Assembly: GCA_026707585.1 (NCBI GenBank)
Contig: JAPOWQ010000053.1
Span: 1-64,000, forward strand
Direction: 5' to 3'
Length of the DNA: 64,000 bases
Origin: Chloroflexota bacterium
Lineage (GTDB): Bacteria > Chloroflexota > UBA11872
Shown here: positions 1 to 7,819 of the stretch, piece by piece
How positions within the stretch are numbered: position 1 is the first letter of the stretch
How the letters are laid out: each line of letters starts with the position of its first letter
Position numbers and translations under genes: made by a program
Notes under the pieces: generated by a model
The model's input: the letters and a program-made list of their open reading frames with translations, nothing else
Databases searched by the model: none
What the model was told of the DNA's origin: nothing

Positions 1-5
1 ATGCA

Positions 6-902
6 TCATTCTACCGGACTCCGGTCGGTTTGGCAAGTCAAGGTTGTAATCCCGCCCCGGGTGGTCGGATTGACGGGCAGGCGGTGTTCGAGCGCGCCCT
101 TGATGGTGACCCAGGACTTGTGGACGGGCTGGAGGAACTCGTTGAGGTCGGTGGTGACGGGCGCGCGCGGGGAGCCGAGGAGGATGAGTTCGCCGTAGGG
201 CGCGGCGGCGTGGATGGCGGTTTCGGCCACGCCGGCGTGGCCGACGGCTTCGACGACGGTTTGGGCGCCGCCGCCGGTGAGGTCGCGGACTTGCTCTGCG
301 ATGTCTGTCATGTCCTCGCCGATGACTCGCCGGATACCGACTCGACGGGCGAGTTCAAGGCGGGCGGGTACAGGATCAACACCGATGACTCGTGCGCCGT
401 CCAACTGGAATAGCTGGGCGGCGAGGTTGCCGACGAGGCCGAGGCCAAAGACGACGACCCAGTCGTTGACGTGGTTGTCAGCGACCTGGGGGGCGGTGAT
501 GGCGACCATGCCCATGCGGACGGCGGCGGCGAGGTCGCTGGGGACGTCAGCGGGGACGGGGACGACGATGGTGTCGGGGTCGTCCACGGCAACGAGATGG
601 TGGGAGACGTGCTTGCGCTGGGTGAAGACGCGGTCGCCGACGGCCAGGGTGTCGACGGCAGATCCCAGCTCAATTACGCGGCCGCAGTTGGCGTAGCCGG
701 GGCGGGCGGGGAATTGGTTCCAGCTGCCGGGAACGTGGACGCCGGGGTCGAGGCCGGTGAAGTTGGCGAGTTCGGTGCCGGTGCTGATGAACGTGCATTC
801 GGTCTGGACAAGGACTTCGTGGGGGCCGACGGGGCCCGGTATCTCGAATTCTTCGAGGTGGACGACGTTGGCTTCAGGGACGACGGCCGCCCAGCCGGTC
901 AT
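6..902 (-). CDS. Medium-chain zinc-type alcohol dehydrogenase-like oxidoreductase (C-terminus probably lost)
   Basis: The 298-residue protein has the N-terminal GroES-like fold with the CTFISTGTE segment near residue 37. A Rossmann NAD(P)-binding loop, GLGLVGNLAAQ, lies near residue 153. This resembles the BchC-like or threonine-dehydrogenase-like branch of the MDR superfamily; the substrate is unknown. The ATG overlaps the stop of the upstream Gfo/Idh gene by 4 bases, so the two are translationally coupled. Family members usually run to about 330-340 residues. Here the last 20 or so residues after RLPVNPT look unlike the family, and another frame stays open to the window edge. A frameshift or truncation near base 65-80 is therefore possible. 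Confidence 0.75.
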   Translation of the reverse strand: MTGWAAVVPEANVVHLEEFEIPGPVGPHEVLVQTECTFISTGTELANFTGLDPGVHVPGSWNQFPARPGYANCGRVIELGSAVDTLAVGDRVFTQRKHVSHHLVAVDDPDTIVVPVPADVPSDLAAAVRMGMVAITAPQVADNHVNDWVVVFGLGLVGNLAAQLFQLDGARVIGVDPVPARLELARRVGIRRVIGEDMTDIAEQVRDLTGGGAQTVVEAVGHAGVAETAIHAAAPYGELILLGSPRAPVTTDLNEFLQPVHKSWVTIKGALEHRLPVNPTTRGGITTLTCQTDRSPVE

Positions 903-2089
903 TGGGTCGCGCCCAGTTCGGCCAGGGTGAGGCGCCGGCCGCCACGGGCGACGGATTCCTCGGCGGCGATGCCGAGGACGGCGGCCCAGTAGGCGGCATC
1001 CAGGCCGGCGACGGGGTCGCGTTCGCCGCGGAAGACGGATAGAGCGTCGGCCAGGAGGCGGGTGTCGCCGCCGCCGTGGCCGCCGCGGGCTACCTCGACG
1101 GGGCGTTCTTCGTCACGGTCGTCGCGGCGGCCGGTGAGCCGGAATGCGTCCTGGCCGTCGCGGCCTTCGACCTTGCCGTCTTCGCCCCAGACGCCGATTT
1201 CGCGAGTCGTATAGGAGGCGAAGAGGCAGAGGCTGTAGGAGACGCGCTTGCCGCCTTCGTACTCAATGCTGGCGCTGGCGTGGTCGACGGTGTCCTTCTC
1301 GGAGTTGAAGACGCAGGTGTCGAAGATGTAGCCGCTGGTGGCTTCGGCGTCGTAGTACATCTCTTTGAGACGGCCCTGGGTGATGTCGACGTATTCGGGG
1401 CAGGTGTCGGCAGCGTCGCACGTGAGGCAGCGCTCGCCGGCCCAGTCCGTCGGAGTGAAGACGGCGACGCCGCCGGTGGCGCTGACGCTGACGGGGCGGG
1501 CACCGAGCATCCAGCCGGCGATGTCGAGAGCGTGGCAGCTCTTGTGGACAAGAAGGCCGCCGGAGTTGGCTCGCAGACGGTGCCAGCGGCGGAAGTAGCC
1601 GGCACCGTCGCGATTGTCGGTCATCTGGACGAGGCGCGGGTCGCCGATTTCGCCGTTGACGATGGCGTGGTGCATGCGGTCGTAGAAGGGAACGTAGCGG
1701 AGGACGAAGCCGGTCATGAAGCCGCCCGGAGACTGGCGAGCAGTGTCACGGATGCGGTTGCAGTCGTCGATGGTGGTGGCGATGGGTTTTTCGCAGATGA
1801 CGTGCTTGCCGGCCTCGAGGGCGGCTACCGCGTAGGTAGCGTGGGTGGCATCGGGGGTGGTGATGACGACGACGTCGACTTCCGGGTTATCGAGGACGAC
1901 TGACGGGTCGGTGTCGGTGCGATCGACCTCGAAGTGCTTGGCGCCGAGGGCGAGGCGAACGGGGTCCATGTCGCTGAGGGCGACGATATCGGCCTGGTCG
2001 GGGAAGTCGTTGCGAAGGCCGCGGGCGAAGGATCCGAGGCCGCGGCCCCCGGTGCCGATGATTCCGAAGCGAAGACGGTCGGTAGGCAT
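899..2089 (-). CDS. Gfo/Idh/MocA family NAD(P)-dependent oxidoreductase
   Basis: The protein has 396 residues. An N-terminal Rossmann motif, GIIGTGGRG, starts near residue 9. The family signature EKPIATT lies near residue 100 and contains the lysine that normally contacts substrate and cofactor. Members oxidise or reduce sugars, inositols and related polyols, and the actual substrate cannot be read from sequence. A cysteine pair near residues 220-227 (CLTCDAADTC) is unusual and could bind metal. The gene starts one base inside the stop of hisG (TAATG) and overlaps the downstream dehydrogenase, so three genes form one tight operon. Confidence 0.85.
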   Translation of the reverse strand: MPTDRLRFGIIGTGGRGLGSFARGLRNDFPDQADIVALSDMDPVRLALGAKHFEVDRTDTDPSVVLDNPEVDVVVITTPDATHATYAVAALEAGKHVICEKPIATTIDDCNRIRDTARQSPGGFMTGFVLRYVPFYDRMHHAIVNGEIGDPRLVQMTDNRDGAGYFRRWHRLRANSGGLLVHKSCHALDIAGWMLGARPVSVSATGGVAVFTPTDWAGERCLTCDAADTCPEYVDITQGRLKEMYYDAEATSGYIFDTCVFNSEKDTVDHASASIEYEGGKRVSYSLCLFASYTTREIGVWGEDGKVEGRDGQDAFRLTGRRDDRDEERPVEVARGGHGGGDTRLLADALSVFRGERDPVAGLDAAYWAAVLGIAAEESVARGGRRLTLAELGATQ

Positions 2090-2961
2090 TAGAGGAACTT
2101 GTTGAGGGGGAACTCGATGATGCCTTCGGCGCCGGCGTTGACCAAGCGGGGCATCAGCTCGCGAACCTGTTGCTCCTCGACGACGATCTCGACGCTGGCC
2201 CAGGGCTGGCCGTAGAGGTCGGCGACAGTGGGGGCGGTGACGCTGGGGACGAGGGCAATGATCCTGTCCAGGCTGTCCTTGGGGACGTTCATTTTGAGCG
2301 CGACGCGGGATTGGGCGTCCAGGGCGGCCTTGAGCATGGTGGCGACCTGGTCGATCTTGGCCCTTTTGACCGGGTCGGCGTAGGCGGCCTTGTTGGCGAT
2401 GACCTGGGGGCAGGAGGTGAGCATGGTTTCGATTTCGCGGAGGCCGTGGGCGCGGAGGGTGGAGCCGGTTTCGGTGGTTTCGACGATGGCGTCGGCGAGG
2501 CGGCCGGCGACTTTGGCCTCGGTTGCGCCCCAGGAGAACTCGACGTTGGCGGTGATTCCGCGCTCGGCGAGGTAGCAGCGGGTGAAGTTGACCATTTCGG
2601 CGGCAATGGTGGCGCCTTCAAGGTCCTGGACGGTTTGGATCGGGGAGTCCTCGCGCACGGCCAGGACCGCCCGGGTGGGCCGGTTGCTGCGGCGGGAGTA
2701 GGGGAGGACCTGGATGACTTCGACGTCGGACTGGTTTTCGAGGGTCCAGTCCTTGCCGGTGATGCCGGCATCGAAGGTGCCGTGCTCGACGTAGCGGGAC
2801 ATTTCCTGGGCGCGCATGAGGGTGAGGCGCAGGTCGTCGTCGTCGACTTCAGGGAAGTAGTTCCGGGATGCGATGACGATATGCCAGCCGGCGCGCCGAA
2901 AGAGTTCGATCGTCGCGTCTTGCAGGCTGCCGGCGGGGATCCCGAAGTCGAGCGGTGCCAT
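2089..2961 (-). CDS. hisG: ATP phosphoribosyltransferase, long form
   Basis: HisG condenses ATP with PRPP in the first, feedback-controlled step of histidine synthesis. The 290-residue length fits the long form with a C-terminal ACT-like regulatory domain (about residues 215-290, ending in EGIIEFPLNKFL). The PRPP loop reads ADAIVETTETGSTLRA, as in long HisG proteins. I start at the ATG of MAPLDFGIPAG, where homology begins, rather than 7 codons upstream. No other his gene is in the window, and the gene is coupled by a one-base overlap to an oxidoreductase, so it sits outside a normal his operon here. Confidence 0.9.
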   Translation of the reverse strand: MAPLDFGIPAGSLQDATIELFRRAGWHIVIASRNYFPEVDDDDLRLTLMRAQEMSRYVEHGTFDAGITGKDWTLENQSDVEVIQVLPYSRRSNRPTRAVLAVREDSPIQTVQDLEGATIAAEMVNFTRCYLAERGITANVEFSWGATEAKVAGRLADAIVETTETGSTLRAHGLREIETMLTSCPQVIANKAAYADPVKRAKIDQVATMLKAALDAQSRVALKMNVPKDSLDRIIALVPSVTAPTVADLYGQPWASVEIVVEEQQVRELMPRLVNAGAEGIIEFPLNKFL

Positions 2962-2986
2962 GAGCGTGTGGGCCCTCCACAAATAA

Positions 2987-3002
2987 CCGCCCAGATGGGC
3001 GG
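2987..3002 (-). terminator. Weak hairpin downstream of mqnD, upstream of hisG
   Basis: Perfect 6-bp inverted repeat CCGCCC/GGGCGG with a 4-base loop. Read on the minus strand it is followed by TTATTT, so it may be a weak intrinsic terminator ending mqnD transcription before hisG. The T-tract is interrupted and the stem is short, hence low confidence. Confidence 0.4.
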
Positions 3003-3055
3003 CGGGTTCAGGATATCGGGTTGTGGGGGGTGGTTGGCCGGTTAAGCGGAGTGAG

Positions 3056-3886
3056 TTAAGGGGCGGGGACGATGTCGAGGGGGACGGGGTGGGACGTGGT
3101 GCGTTGGTAGAGGGTGGTGAGGGCGGCGTGGCCCTGGGGGCCCATGTTGCGGGTGAGGTCCGTGACGTACATGTCGGTGAAGCGGGTGGTGATGGCTTCG
3201 TCGAGGTCTACGCCGATGGCGCGGGCGTGGGCGAGGGCGCGGGCGGGGTTGGCGCGGGCGTAGTCGATGGAGGCCGCCAGGGCAGCGGCGATGGCGTGGC
3301 ACCAGTCGTCGCCGAGGTCGCGGCGGACGATGTTGATGCCGAGGGGGAGCGGCAGGCCGGTGTCGGCGAACCAGGCTTCGCCGAGGTCGAGGACCTTCGA
3401 AAAGCCGGCCGCGGCGTAGGTGAGCTGGCCTTCGTGGATGACGACGGCGGCCTGGGCGCGACCGTCATTTACGGCGTCGAAGGCCTGGTCGAAGGGGACC
3501 TGGACTGGATGGAAGTTGGGGAGGTACATGCGGGCGAGGCTGAAGGCGGTGGTGTGGGGGCCGGGGACGGCGATGCGGGCGCCGGCGAGGTCCGCAGGGT
3601 CCAGGGGTTGCGGAGCGACGACGACGGGGCCGTAGTTCTCGCCCATGGATGAGCCGCAGGCAGTAATCCGGTAGCGGTGGGCGACGGCGGGGTAGGCGGC
3701 GGCGGAGATCTGGGAGATGTCGAGTTCGGCGGATTGGGCGCGTTCGTTGAGGGACTGGATGTCGTCGTGGACGGCGGTGATTTGGGCGGGTTCAGGACCG
3801 TTGAGGGGGACGAGGCCGGCGGTGAGGGCGTAGAACATGAAGGCGTCGTCGGCGTCGGGGCTGTGGCCGATGGTTAGACGGCGCAT
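3056..3886 (-). CDS. mqnD: 1,4-dihydroxy-6-naphthoate synthase
   Basis: MqnD converts cyclic dehypoxanthinyl futalosine to 1,4-dihydroxy-6-naphthoate in the futalosine menaquinone pathway. The start MRRLTIGHSPDADDAFMFYA matches the conserved family N-terminus. The 276-residue length is normal, although the reading frame continues upstream through non-coding repeat sequence. The segment SMGENYGPVVVA and the periplasmic-binding-like fold pattern support the call. It lies near mqnC, mqnA and mqnE on the same strand, but a repeat-rich gap and a MazG-like gene separate it from them, so it probably has its own promoter. Confidence 0.93.
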   Translation of the reverse strand: MRRLTIGHSPDADDAFMFYALTAGLVPLNGPEPAQITAVHDDIQSLNERAQSAELDISQISAAAYPAVAHRYRITACGSSMGENYGPVVVAPQPLDPADLAGARIAVPGPHTTAFSLARMYLPNFHPVQVPFDQAFDAVNDGRAQAAVVIHEGQLTYAAAGFSKVLDLGEAWFADTGLPLPLGINIVRRDLGDDWCHAIAAALAASIDYARANPARALAHARAIGVDLDEAITTRFTDMYVTDLTRNMGPQGHAALTTLYQRTTSHPVPLDIVPAP

Positions 3887-3941
3887 GGAGTTGGGGGTTG
3901 TTCCTTTGACGGACTCAGGGAGACGCTTGCGTAACCCAGGG

Positions 3942-3988
3942 GTGGGTGCCCGGAAGGCCCTCGCTCTGACTCTCTCGCCGGGAAAGGC
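3942..3988. repeat. Degenerate copy of intergenic hairpin repeat
   Basis: It begins GTGGGTGCCCGGAAGGCCCT and continues with a C/T-rich then G-rich block (CTCTCTCGCCGGGAAAGG). This is a diverged relative of the clearer copies at 4006, 8605 and 12263. Confidence 0.45.
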
Positions 3989-4005
3989 GTTTTCGGAACC
4001 CGAGG

Positions 4006-4087
4006 GTGGTTGCCCGGAAGACCCCTCACCGAATTCGGCCGAAGACGGCCGAGTCTGCCTCTCCCCTTGGAGAGGGTGAAGAGTGGC
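4006..4087. repeat. Copy of intergenic hairpin repeat
   Basis: It begins GTGGTTGCCCGGAAGACCCC, then CTCACC, a 27-base insertion relative to other copies, and the hairpin CCTCTCC-CCTT-GGAGAGG (4058-4075). It lies just 3' of the MazG-like gene on the minus strand. Confidence 0.65.
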
Positions 4088-4198
4088 GCGGCCGGCATTC
4101 GATTGCATCCGGACGTGCTTGCTGGCGTGGCAACCTCGACCGGAAGACCCCTCACCCTCACCGGAGACCACGAATCTGGCCCGGAATCCATCCTGGCA

Positions 4199-4585
4199 TC
4201 ATTCGAGGCCCCTATGGGCTGGAGGCGTGATCACATCGGCGTAGGCGTCGATGCCCGCCGTAGGGTCACGGCCAAGAACATATGCACTCCCGCGCGCATT
4301 CGAGACTCGGTTGAACTTCCGCGTCACCGCCTTGGCAACATCAATCCCCAACCGGGCCGCCAACAAATCCAGGTAGATCAAGACATCCGCAACCTCATCC
4401 TCGATGTCTGCCATCGAGGGCTGGTCTCCCCGGCGGAGCTTCTTGAGCAGGTTGCAAAGCTCCCCAGTCTCCCCGGCCAGAGCCGTCGCCCAATCATTTG
4501 GCGTCCAACTCATCAAGGGGTGGAACACTTCCTCGCACCGGGCAACATTCACCCGCCGAAGCTGCCCCAACGTCAGATCATCCAC
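4199..4585 (-). CDS. MazG-like nucleotide pyrophosphohydrolase
   Basis: The 128-residue all-alpha protein carries the MazG/dUTPase-like metal-binding pattern. GETGELCNLLKKL near residue 38 is followed by IEDEVADVLIYLD near residue 61, which supplies the acidic residues that bind Mg2+. Such small MazG-like proteins hydrolyse non-canonical or excess NTPs to NMP and pyrophosphate. The start follows a plausible Shine-Dalgarno (GGGAG on the minus strand). It lies between mqnD and mqnC on the same strand, but gaps of about 300 bases on each side suggest independent transcription. Confidence 0.8.
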   Translation of the reverse strand: MDDLTLGQLRRVNVARCEEVFHPLMSWTPNDWATALAGETGELCNLLKKLRRGDQPSMADIEDEVADVLIYLDLLAARLGIDVAKAVTRKFNRVSNARGSAYVLGRDPTAGIDAYADVITPPAHRGLE

Positions 4586-4662
4586 CCGTTACTCCCTCCT
4601 GGCCTGTGCACTTCATGACCGACCAGCTGGCCACTATCGATCTCCGACAACCCGCCTAAATG

Positions 4663-4710
4663 TGTAAACCATGTCTGCGAACGTCTGTTAACCATGTGTC
4701 CGGTCTGGAC
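4663..4710. repeat. Tandem TGT(A/T)AACCATGT motifs, possible solo insertion-sequence end
   Basis: TGTAAACCATGT (4663-4674) and TGTTAACCATGT (4686-4697) are spaced 23 bp apart. They are followed by TCCGGTCTGGACA. Repeated motifs of this kind resemble transposase-binding termini of IS481/IS21-type elements. No transposase gene is nearby, so this would be a remnant. The identification is from memory of such ends, not from a search. Confidence 0.35.
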
Positions 4711-4861
4711 ATCCCCCAGGAGAGGGATTAAGAGGCGGCTGCACATATAAGGACGCGGGGCGTTTTGCAACGGTCTCTCAGGGCAGGTTCCTTCGACGGG
4801 CACAGGGCGGGATGCTTCGACGGGCCCAGGGGGAAAAGAGTGGGATGAAGTCGGGCAAGGT

Positions 4862-5962
4862 TTAGGCGGGGAGGGGGTGGGGGGCGAAGGTTTGGAGGAC
4901 CTGGTAGTGGGTGTCGCGTTGGGCTGGGGTGAAGCCGGCTTCGCGAATCATGGTTTGCATTTCTTCGACGGAGGTGCGCACGTAGTGGCCGGCTTCCTGC
5001 ATGACGTTTTCGTCGAAGAGGGTGCCGCCGAAGTCGTCGGCGCCGAAGTGGAGGGCGACCTGGCCGGTTTTCTTGCCTTCGCTGAACCAGGAGGCGTCAA
5101 TGTGCTCGATGTTGTCGAAGTAGAGACGCGAGGCGGCGATGATGCGGAGGTAGTCGTTGGCCTGGGCGCGGAGGCCGCCGAGCTTGCGGCCGAGGGGGGT
5201 GCCGCCGGGGGCGAAGCTCCAGGGGACGAAGGCGTAGAAGCCGCCGGTTTCGTCCTGCAAGTCGCGGACGCGCTGGAAGTGTTCGACGCGACCGTCCACG
5301 GTTTCGCCGTGGCCGTACATCATGGTGGCGGTGCCGCGAAAACCAACCTGCTGTGCGGCGCGGAGGACGGCGATCCACTCGTCGGCGTTCATCTTGAGGG
5401 GGCTGATGCGATGGCGGTCCTCGTTGGTGAGGATTTCGGCGCCGCCGCCGGGGAGGGTGCGCTGGCCGGCGTCCCAGAGGGCCTGGCAGACCCCCGTGTA
5501 GTCGAGGCCGGAGACCTTGGACATTTCGTAGATCTCGGGGGCGGACCAGTAGTGGGGGGTCATGCCGGGGAAGCGTTCGCGGGTGGTGCGGACCATGTCG
5601 AGGTAGTACTCGAGCGGTAGCTCGGGGTTGAGGCCGCCCTGCATGAGGACGGTGGTGCAGCCCATGGCGGCGGCGGCGGCGACCTGGGTCATCATCTGGT
5701 CGACGGTGTGGGTGTAGGCGTCGTCGGCCTTGCTGGTGTGGGGGCGGTAGAAGGCGCAGAAGGAGCAGTAGGCGTCGCAGAGGTTGGTGTAGTTGAGGTT
5801 GGTGTCGACGACGTAGGTGACGACGTCGCCGGGGTGGCGGCGGCGGCGGACTTCGTCGGCGAGGGCGCCGACTTCGAGCAGGGGGGCGTCGGACAGGAGA
5901 TAGCGGGCGTCGGCGGCGGTGAGGCGGTCGCCGTCGTCGGTTTTTTGGACTATGTGGTCCAT
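4862..5962 (-). CDS. mqnC: Cyclic dehypoxanthinyl futalosine synthase (radical SAM)
   Basis: MqnC is a radical SAM enzyme that cyclises dehypoxanthinyl futalosine. The cluster motif CDAYCSFC gives C62, C66 and C69 when counted from the chosen start MDHIVQKTDD, and it binds the SAM-ligating [4Fe-4S] cluster. Further family segments include GGLNPELPLEYY, TLPGGGAEIL and HYWSAPEI. The upstream in-frame extension is unlike the family. The chosen ATG shares one base with the mqnA stop (TGATG), which supports both the start and translational coupling. The product is 366 residues, as expected for the family. Confidence 0.94.
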   Translation of the reverse strand: MDHIVQKTDDGDRLTAADARYLLSDAPLLEVGALADEVRRRRHPGDVVTYVVDTNLNYTNLCDAYCSFCAFYRPHTSKADDAYTHTVDQMMTQVAAAAAMGCTTVLMQGGLNPELPLEYYLDMVRTTRERFPGMTPHYWSAPEIYEMSKVSGLDYTGVCQALWDAGQRTLPGGGAEILTNEDRHRISPLKMNADEWIAVLRAAQQVGFRGTATMMYGHGETVDGRVEHFQRVRDLQDETGGFYAFVPWSFAPGGTPLGRKLGGLRAQANDYLRIIAASRLYFDNIEHIDASWFSEGKKTGQVALHFGADDFGGTLFDENVMQEAGHYVRTSVEEMQTMIREAGFTPAQRDTHYQVLQTFAPHPLPA

Positions 5963-6723
5963 CACGCTACGCGCTCCACGGCGGTGAGGCGGGCGTCGAG
6001 TTCCTGGAAGTGCTCCAGGCCGGCCCAAGCGGTGTCGTCGAATCGGTAGCTAAAGGTGCGGAGGTAGGTGGCGACGGCGTCGGCGGAGAGGCCGAGGTCG
6101 GGGCGGCGGCGGTGGATGGCCGAGGGATCGGTGAGATTTGTGTCGAGGTTGGCGTTGAAGTAGTCCAGGGTGGCGACGCAGGCGTCGGGCGGCACGTCGC
6201 GGCGGGTCATCCAGGAGGCGAAGACGAAGGGGAGGCCGGTCCAGGCGTGCCATTCGGCGGCGAGATCCAGTTGGTAGGGGTGGGTGTGCCGGTTGCGGCG
6301 CTGCAGAAGGGCTTTGTCGCCGATGAGAAGGGCGGCATCGGCTGGCTGGTCGAGGCCGACGAAGGTGGCCCGGCCGATATCGAAGCGGAATTGCAGGAGG
6401 ACCTTGAGGAGGCGGACGGAGGTGGCGGTTTCGTCGATGACGCCGATGCATGCGTCCGCGAGATCCTCGATGGGAACCGTCGAGCGCACAAACACGCTGC
6501 GGGCGGCGCCGGCGGCGGCAATGCCGAGGCCGCCCACGGGGCGGAAAACGTCGGCGTGATCGAAGGCGGCGACGACGGGGAGGGGCGCGATGTCGACGGC
6601 GCCGAGGCGGGCGAGGTCGATCATGCGGCTGGGCACCTCGACGACGGCGTTGGCCCGGACTTCGTCGTCGGCGAAGAAGGGCTCCGTATTGAGGTACGGA
6701 ATGCGGCCGAGCCTAGGCGTCAT
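5962..6723 (-). CDS. mqnA: Chorismate dehydratase
   Basis: MqnA dehydrates chorismate to 3-[(1-carboxyvinyl)oxy]benzoate, the entry step of the futalosine menaquinone pathway. The 253-residue protein opens with RIPYLNTEPFF, the conserved family N-terminus. It has the two-lobed periplasmic-binding-protein-like fold shared with MqnD. It overlaps mqnE upstream by 11 bases and mqnC downstream by one base, so the three are one transcription unit led by the TetR gene. Confidence 0.92.
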   Translation of the reverse strand: MTPRLGRIPYLNTEPFFADDEVRANAVVEVPSRMIDLARLGAVDIAPLPVVAAFDHADVFRPVGGLGIAAAGAARSVFVRSTVPIEDLADACIGVIDETATSVRLLKVLLQFRFDIGRATFVGLDQPADAALLIGDKALLQRRNRHTHPYQLDLAAEWHAWTGLPFVFASWMTRRDVPPDACVATLDYFNANLDTNLTDPSAIHRRRPDLGLSADAVATYLRTFSYRFDDTAWAGLEHFQELDARLTAVERVA

Positions 6724-7819
6724 ACACCTTCACGACGTCGTAGGTGGCGTTGCGTTCGACGGGGACCTTGTCGGCGGAGCGGATGAGGCGAACCATGCGG
6801 TCGCGCTCGAGGCCGAGCGGGCTGGCAGCGAGGGCGGCGTGGGCGATGCGCTCGGTGCCGATGGTGCCGTCGAGGTCGTCGGCGCCGAAGTTGAGGCCGA
6901 TGGAGGCGGTTTGCTCGCCGCTCATGACCCAGTAGGACTTGATGTGGGGGAAGTTGTCGAGCATGAGGCGGGAGGTGGCGAGGGTGCGGAGGTCGTCGAT
7001 GGGGGAGGCCTGGCGGTCGACGAGGAGGGTGGTGCCGAGCTGGTATTCGAGGGGGATGAAGCAGAGCCAGCCGCCTGATTCGTCCTGGGCCTCGCGCAGG
7101 CGCATGAGGTGGCGGACGCGTTCGCGGTGAGTCTCGATGTGGCCGTAGAGCAGGGTGGCGTTGGTGTGGATGCCCATGGAATGGGCGAGGTGGTGGATCT
7201 CGAGCCAGCGGTCGGCGCCGGCCTTGCCGCGGAATAGCTCGCGGCGGACGCGCTCGGAGAAGACCTCGGCGCCGCCGCCGGGCATAGAGTCGAGGCCGGC
7301 GTCAAGGAGGCGTTCGAGGACTTCACGGTCGGGGATCTTGAAGCGCTTGTGGAAGTAGTCGATCTCGGCGGCGGTGAAGGCCTTGATCTGGACGGCCGGG
7401 CGTTCGGCCTTGATGGCGCGCAGGAGGTCCTCGTACCACTCAAACGGAATGGTGGGGTGGTGACCGCCGACGATGTGGACTTCGTGAACGTCGGGGTGGA
7501 TCTGGCCGATGATCTCGTCGATGGAGTACTCGTAGGCGTGGTCATCGCCGACCTTGGCGGCGAAGTCGCAGAACTTGCAGGAGAGGACGCAGATGTTGGT
7601 GGGATTGACGTGGACGTTGAAGGTGAAATAGACGCGGTCGCCGGAGACGCGACGGGCCGCGGCGTCGGCGATGCGGCCGAGGCCGGTGAGGTCGCGAGTG
7701 GAGAGGCAGGTGAGGCCGTCGTCCTCGGAGAGGCGTTCGCCGCGCTGAGACTTGTCCCAGATTGGTTCGAGGGCCGGGTCGCGAAAGCGGATGGCGGGGG
7801 CGGCTGGGGCTTCAAGCAT
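6713..7819 (-). CDS. mqnE: Aminodeoxyfutalosine synthase (radical SAM)
   Basis: MqnE joins the MqnA product to the adenosyl group of SAM to give aminodeoxyfutalosine. The 368-residue protein carries the radical SAM motif CVLSCKFC (C77, C81, C84). Family segments HIVGGHHPTIPFEWYED, SMPGGGAEVF and HTNATLLYGH are present. It overlaps the TetR gene by 8 bases upstream and mqnA by 11 bases downstream. The next two enzymes of the usual route, aminofutalosine deaminase and futalosine hydrolase MqnB, are not in this window. Confidence 0.94.
   Translation of the reverse strand: MLEAPAAPAIRFRDPALEPIWDKSQRGERLSEDDGLTCLSTRDLTGLGRIADAAARRVSGDRVYFTFNVHVNPTNICVLSCKFCDFAAKVGDDHAYEYSIDEIIGQIHPDVHEVHIVGGHHPTIPFEWYEDLLRAIKAERPAVQIKAFTAAEIDYFHKRFKIPDREVLERLLDAGLDSMPGGGAEVFSERVRRELFRGKAGADRWLEIHHLAHSMGIHTNATLLYGHIETHRERVRHLMRLREAQDESGGWLCFIPLEYQLGTTLLVDRQASPIDDLRTLATSRLMLDNFPHIKSYWVMSGEQTASIGLNFGADDLDGTIGTERIAHAALAASPLGLERDRMVRLIRSADKVPVERNATYDVVKVYDA

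Larger units (their letters stand above)
3887..4198. other. 312-bp gene-free stretch with hairpin repeats
   Basis: No coding gene fits here. The stretch holds up to three degenerate copies of a short intergenic repeat built on GTGGTTGCCCGGAAGACC (near 3942, 4006 and 4128). The middle copy contains the hairpin CCTCTCC-CCTT-GGAGAGG at 4058-4075. The promoter of mqnD must also lie here, but I do not see convincing -35/-10 boxes. Confidence 0.6.

Noticed and set aside
1076-1903. Long plus-strand open frame opposite the Gfo/Idh gene
   Set aside because: It mirrors the codon bias of the real minus-strand gene, is low-complexity Gly/Ala/Asp/Val, and matches no family.
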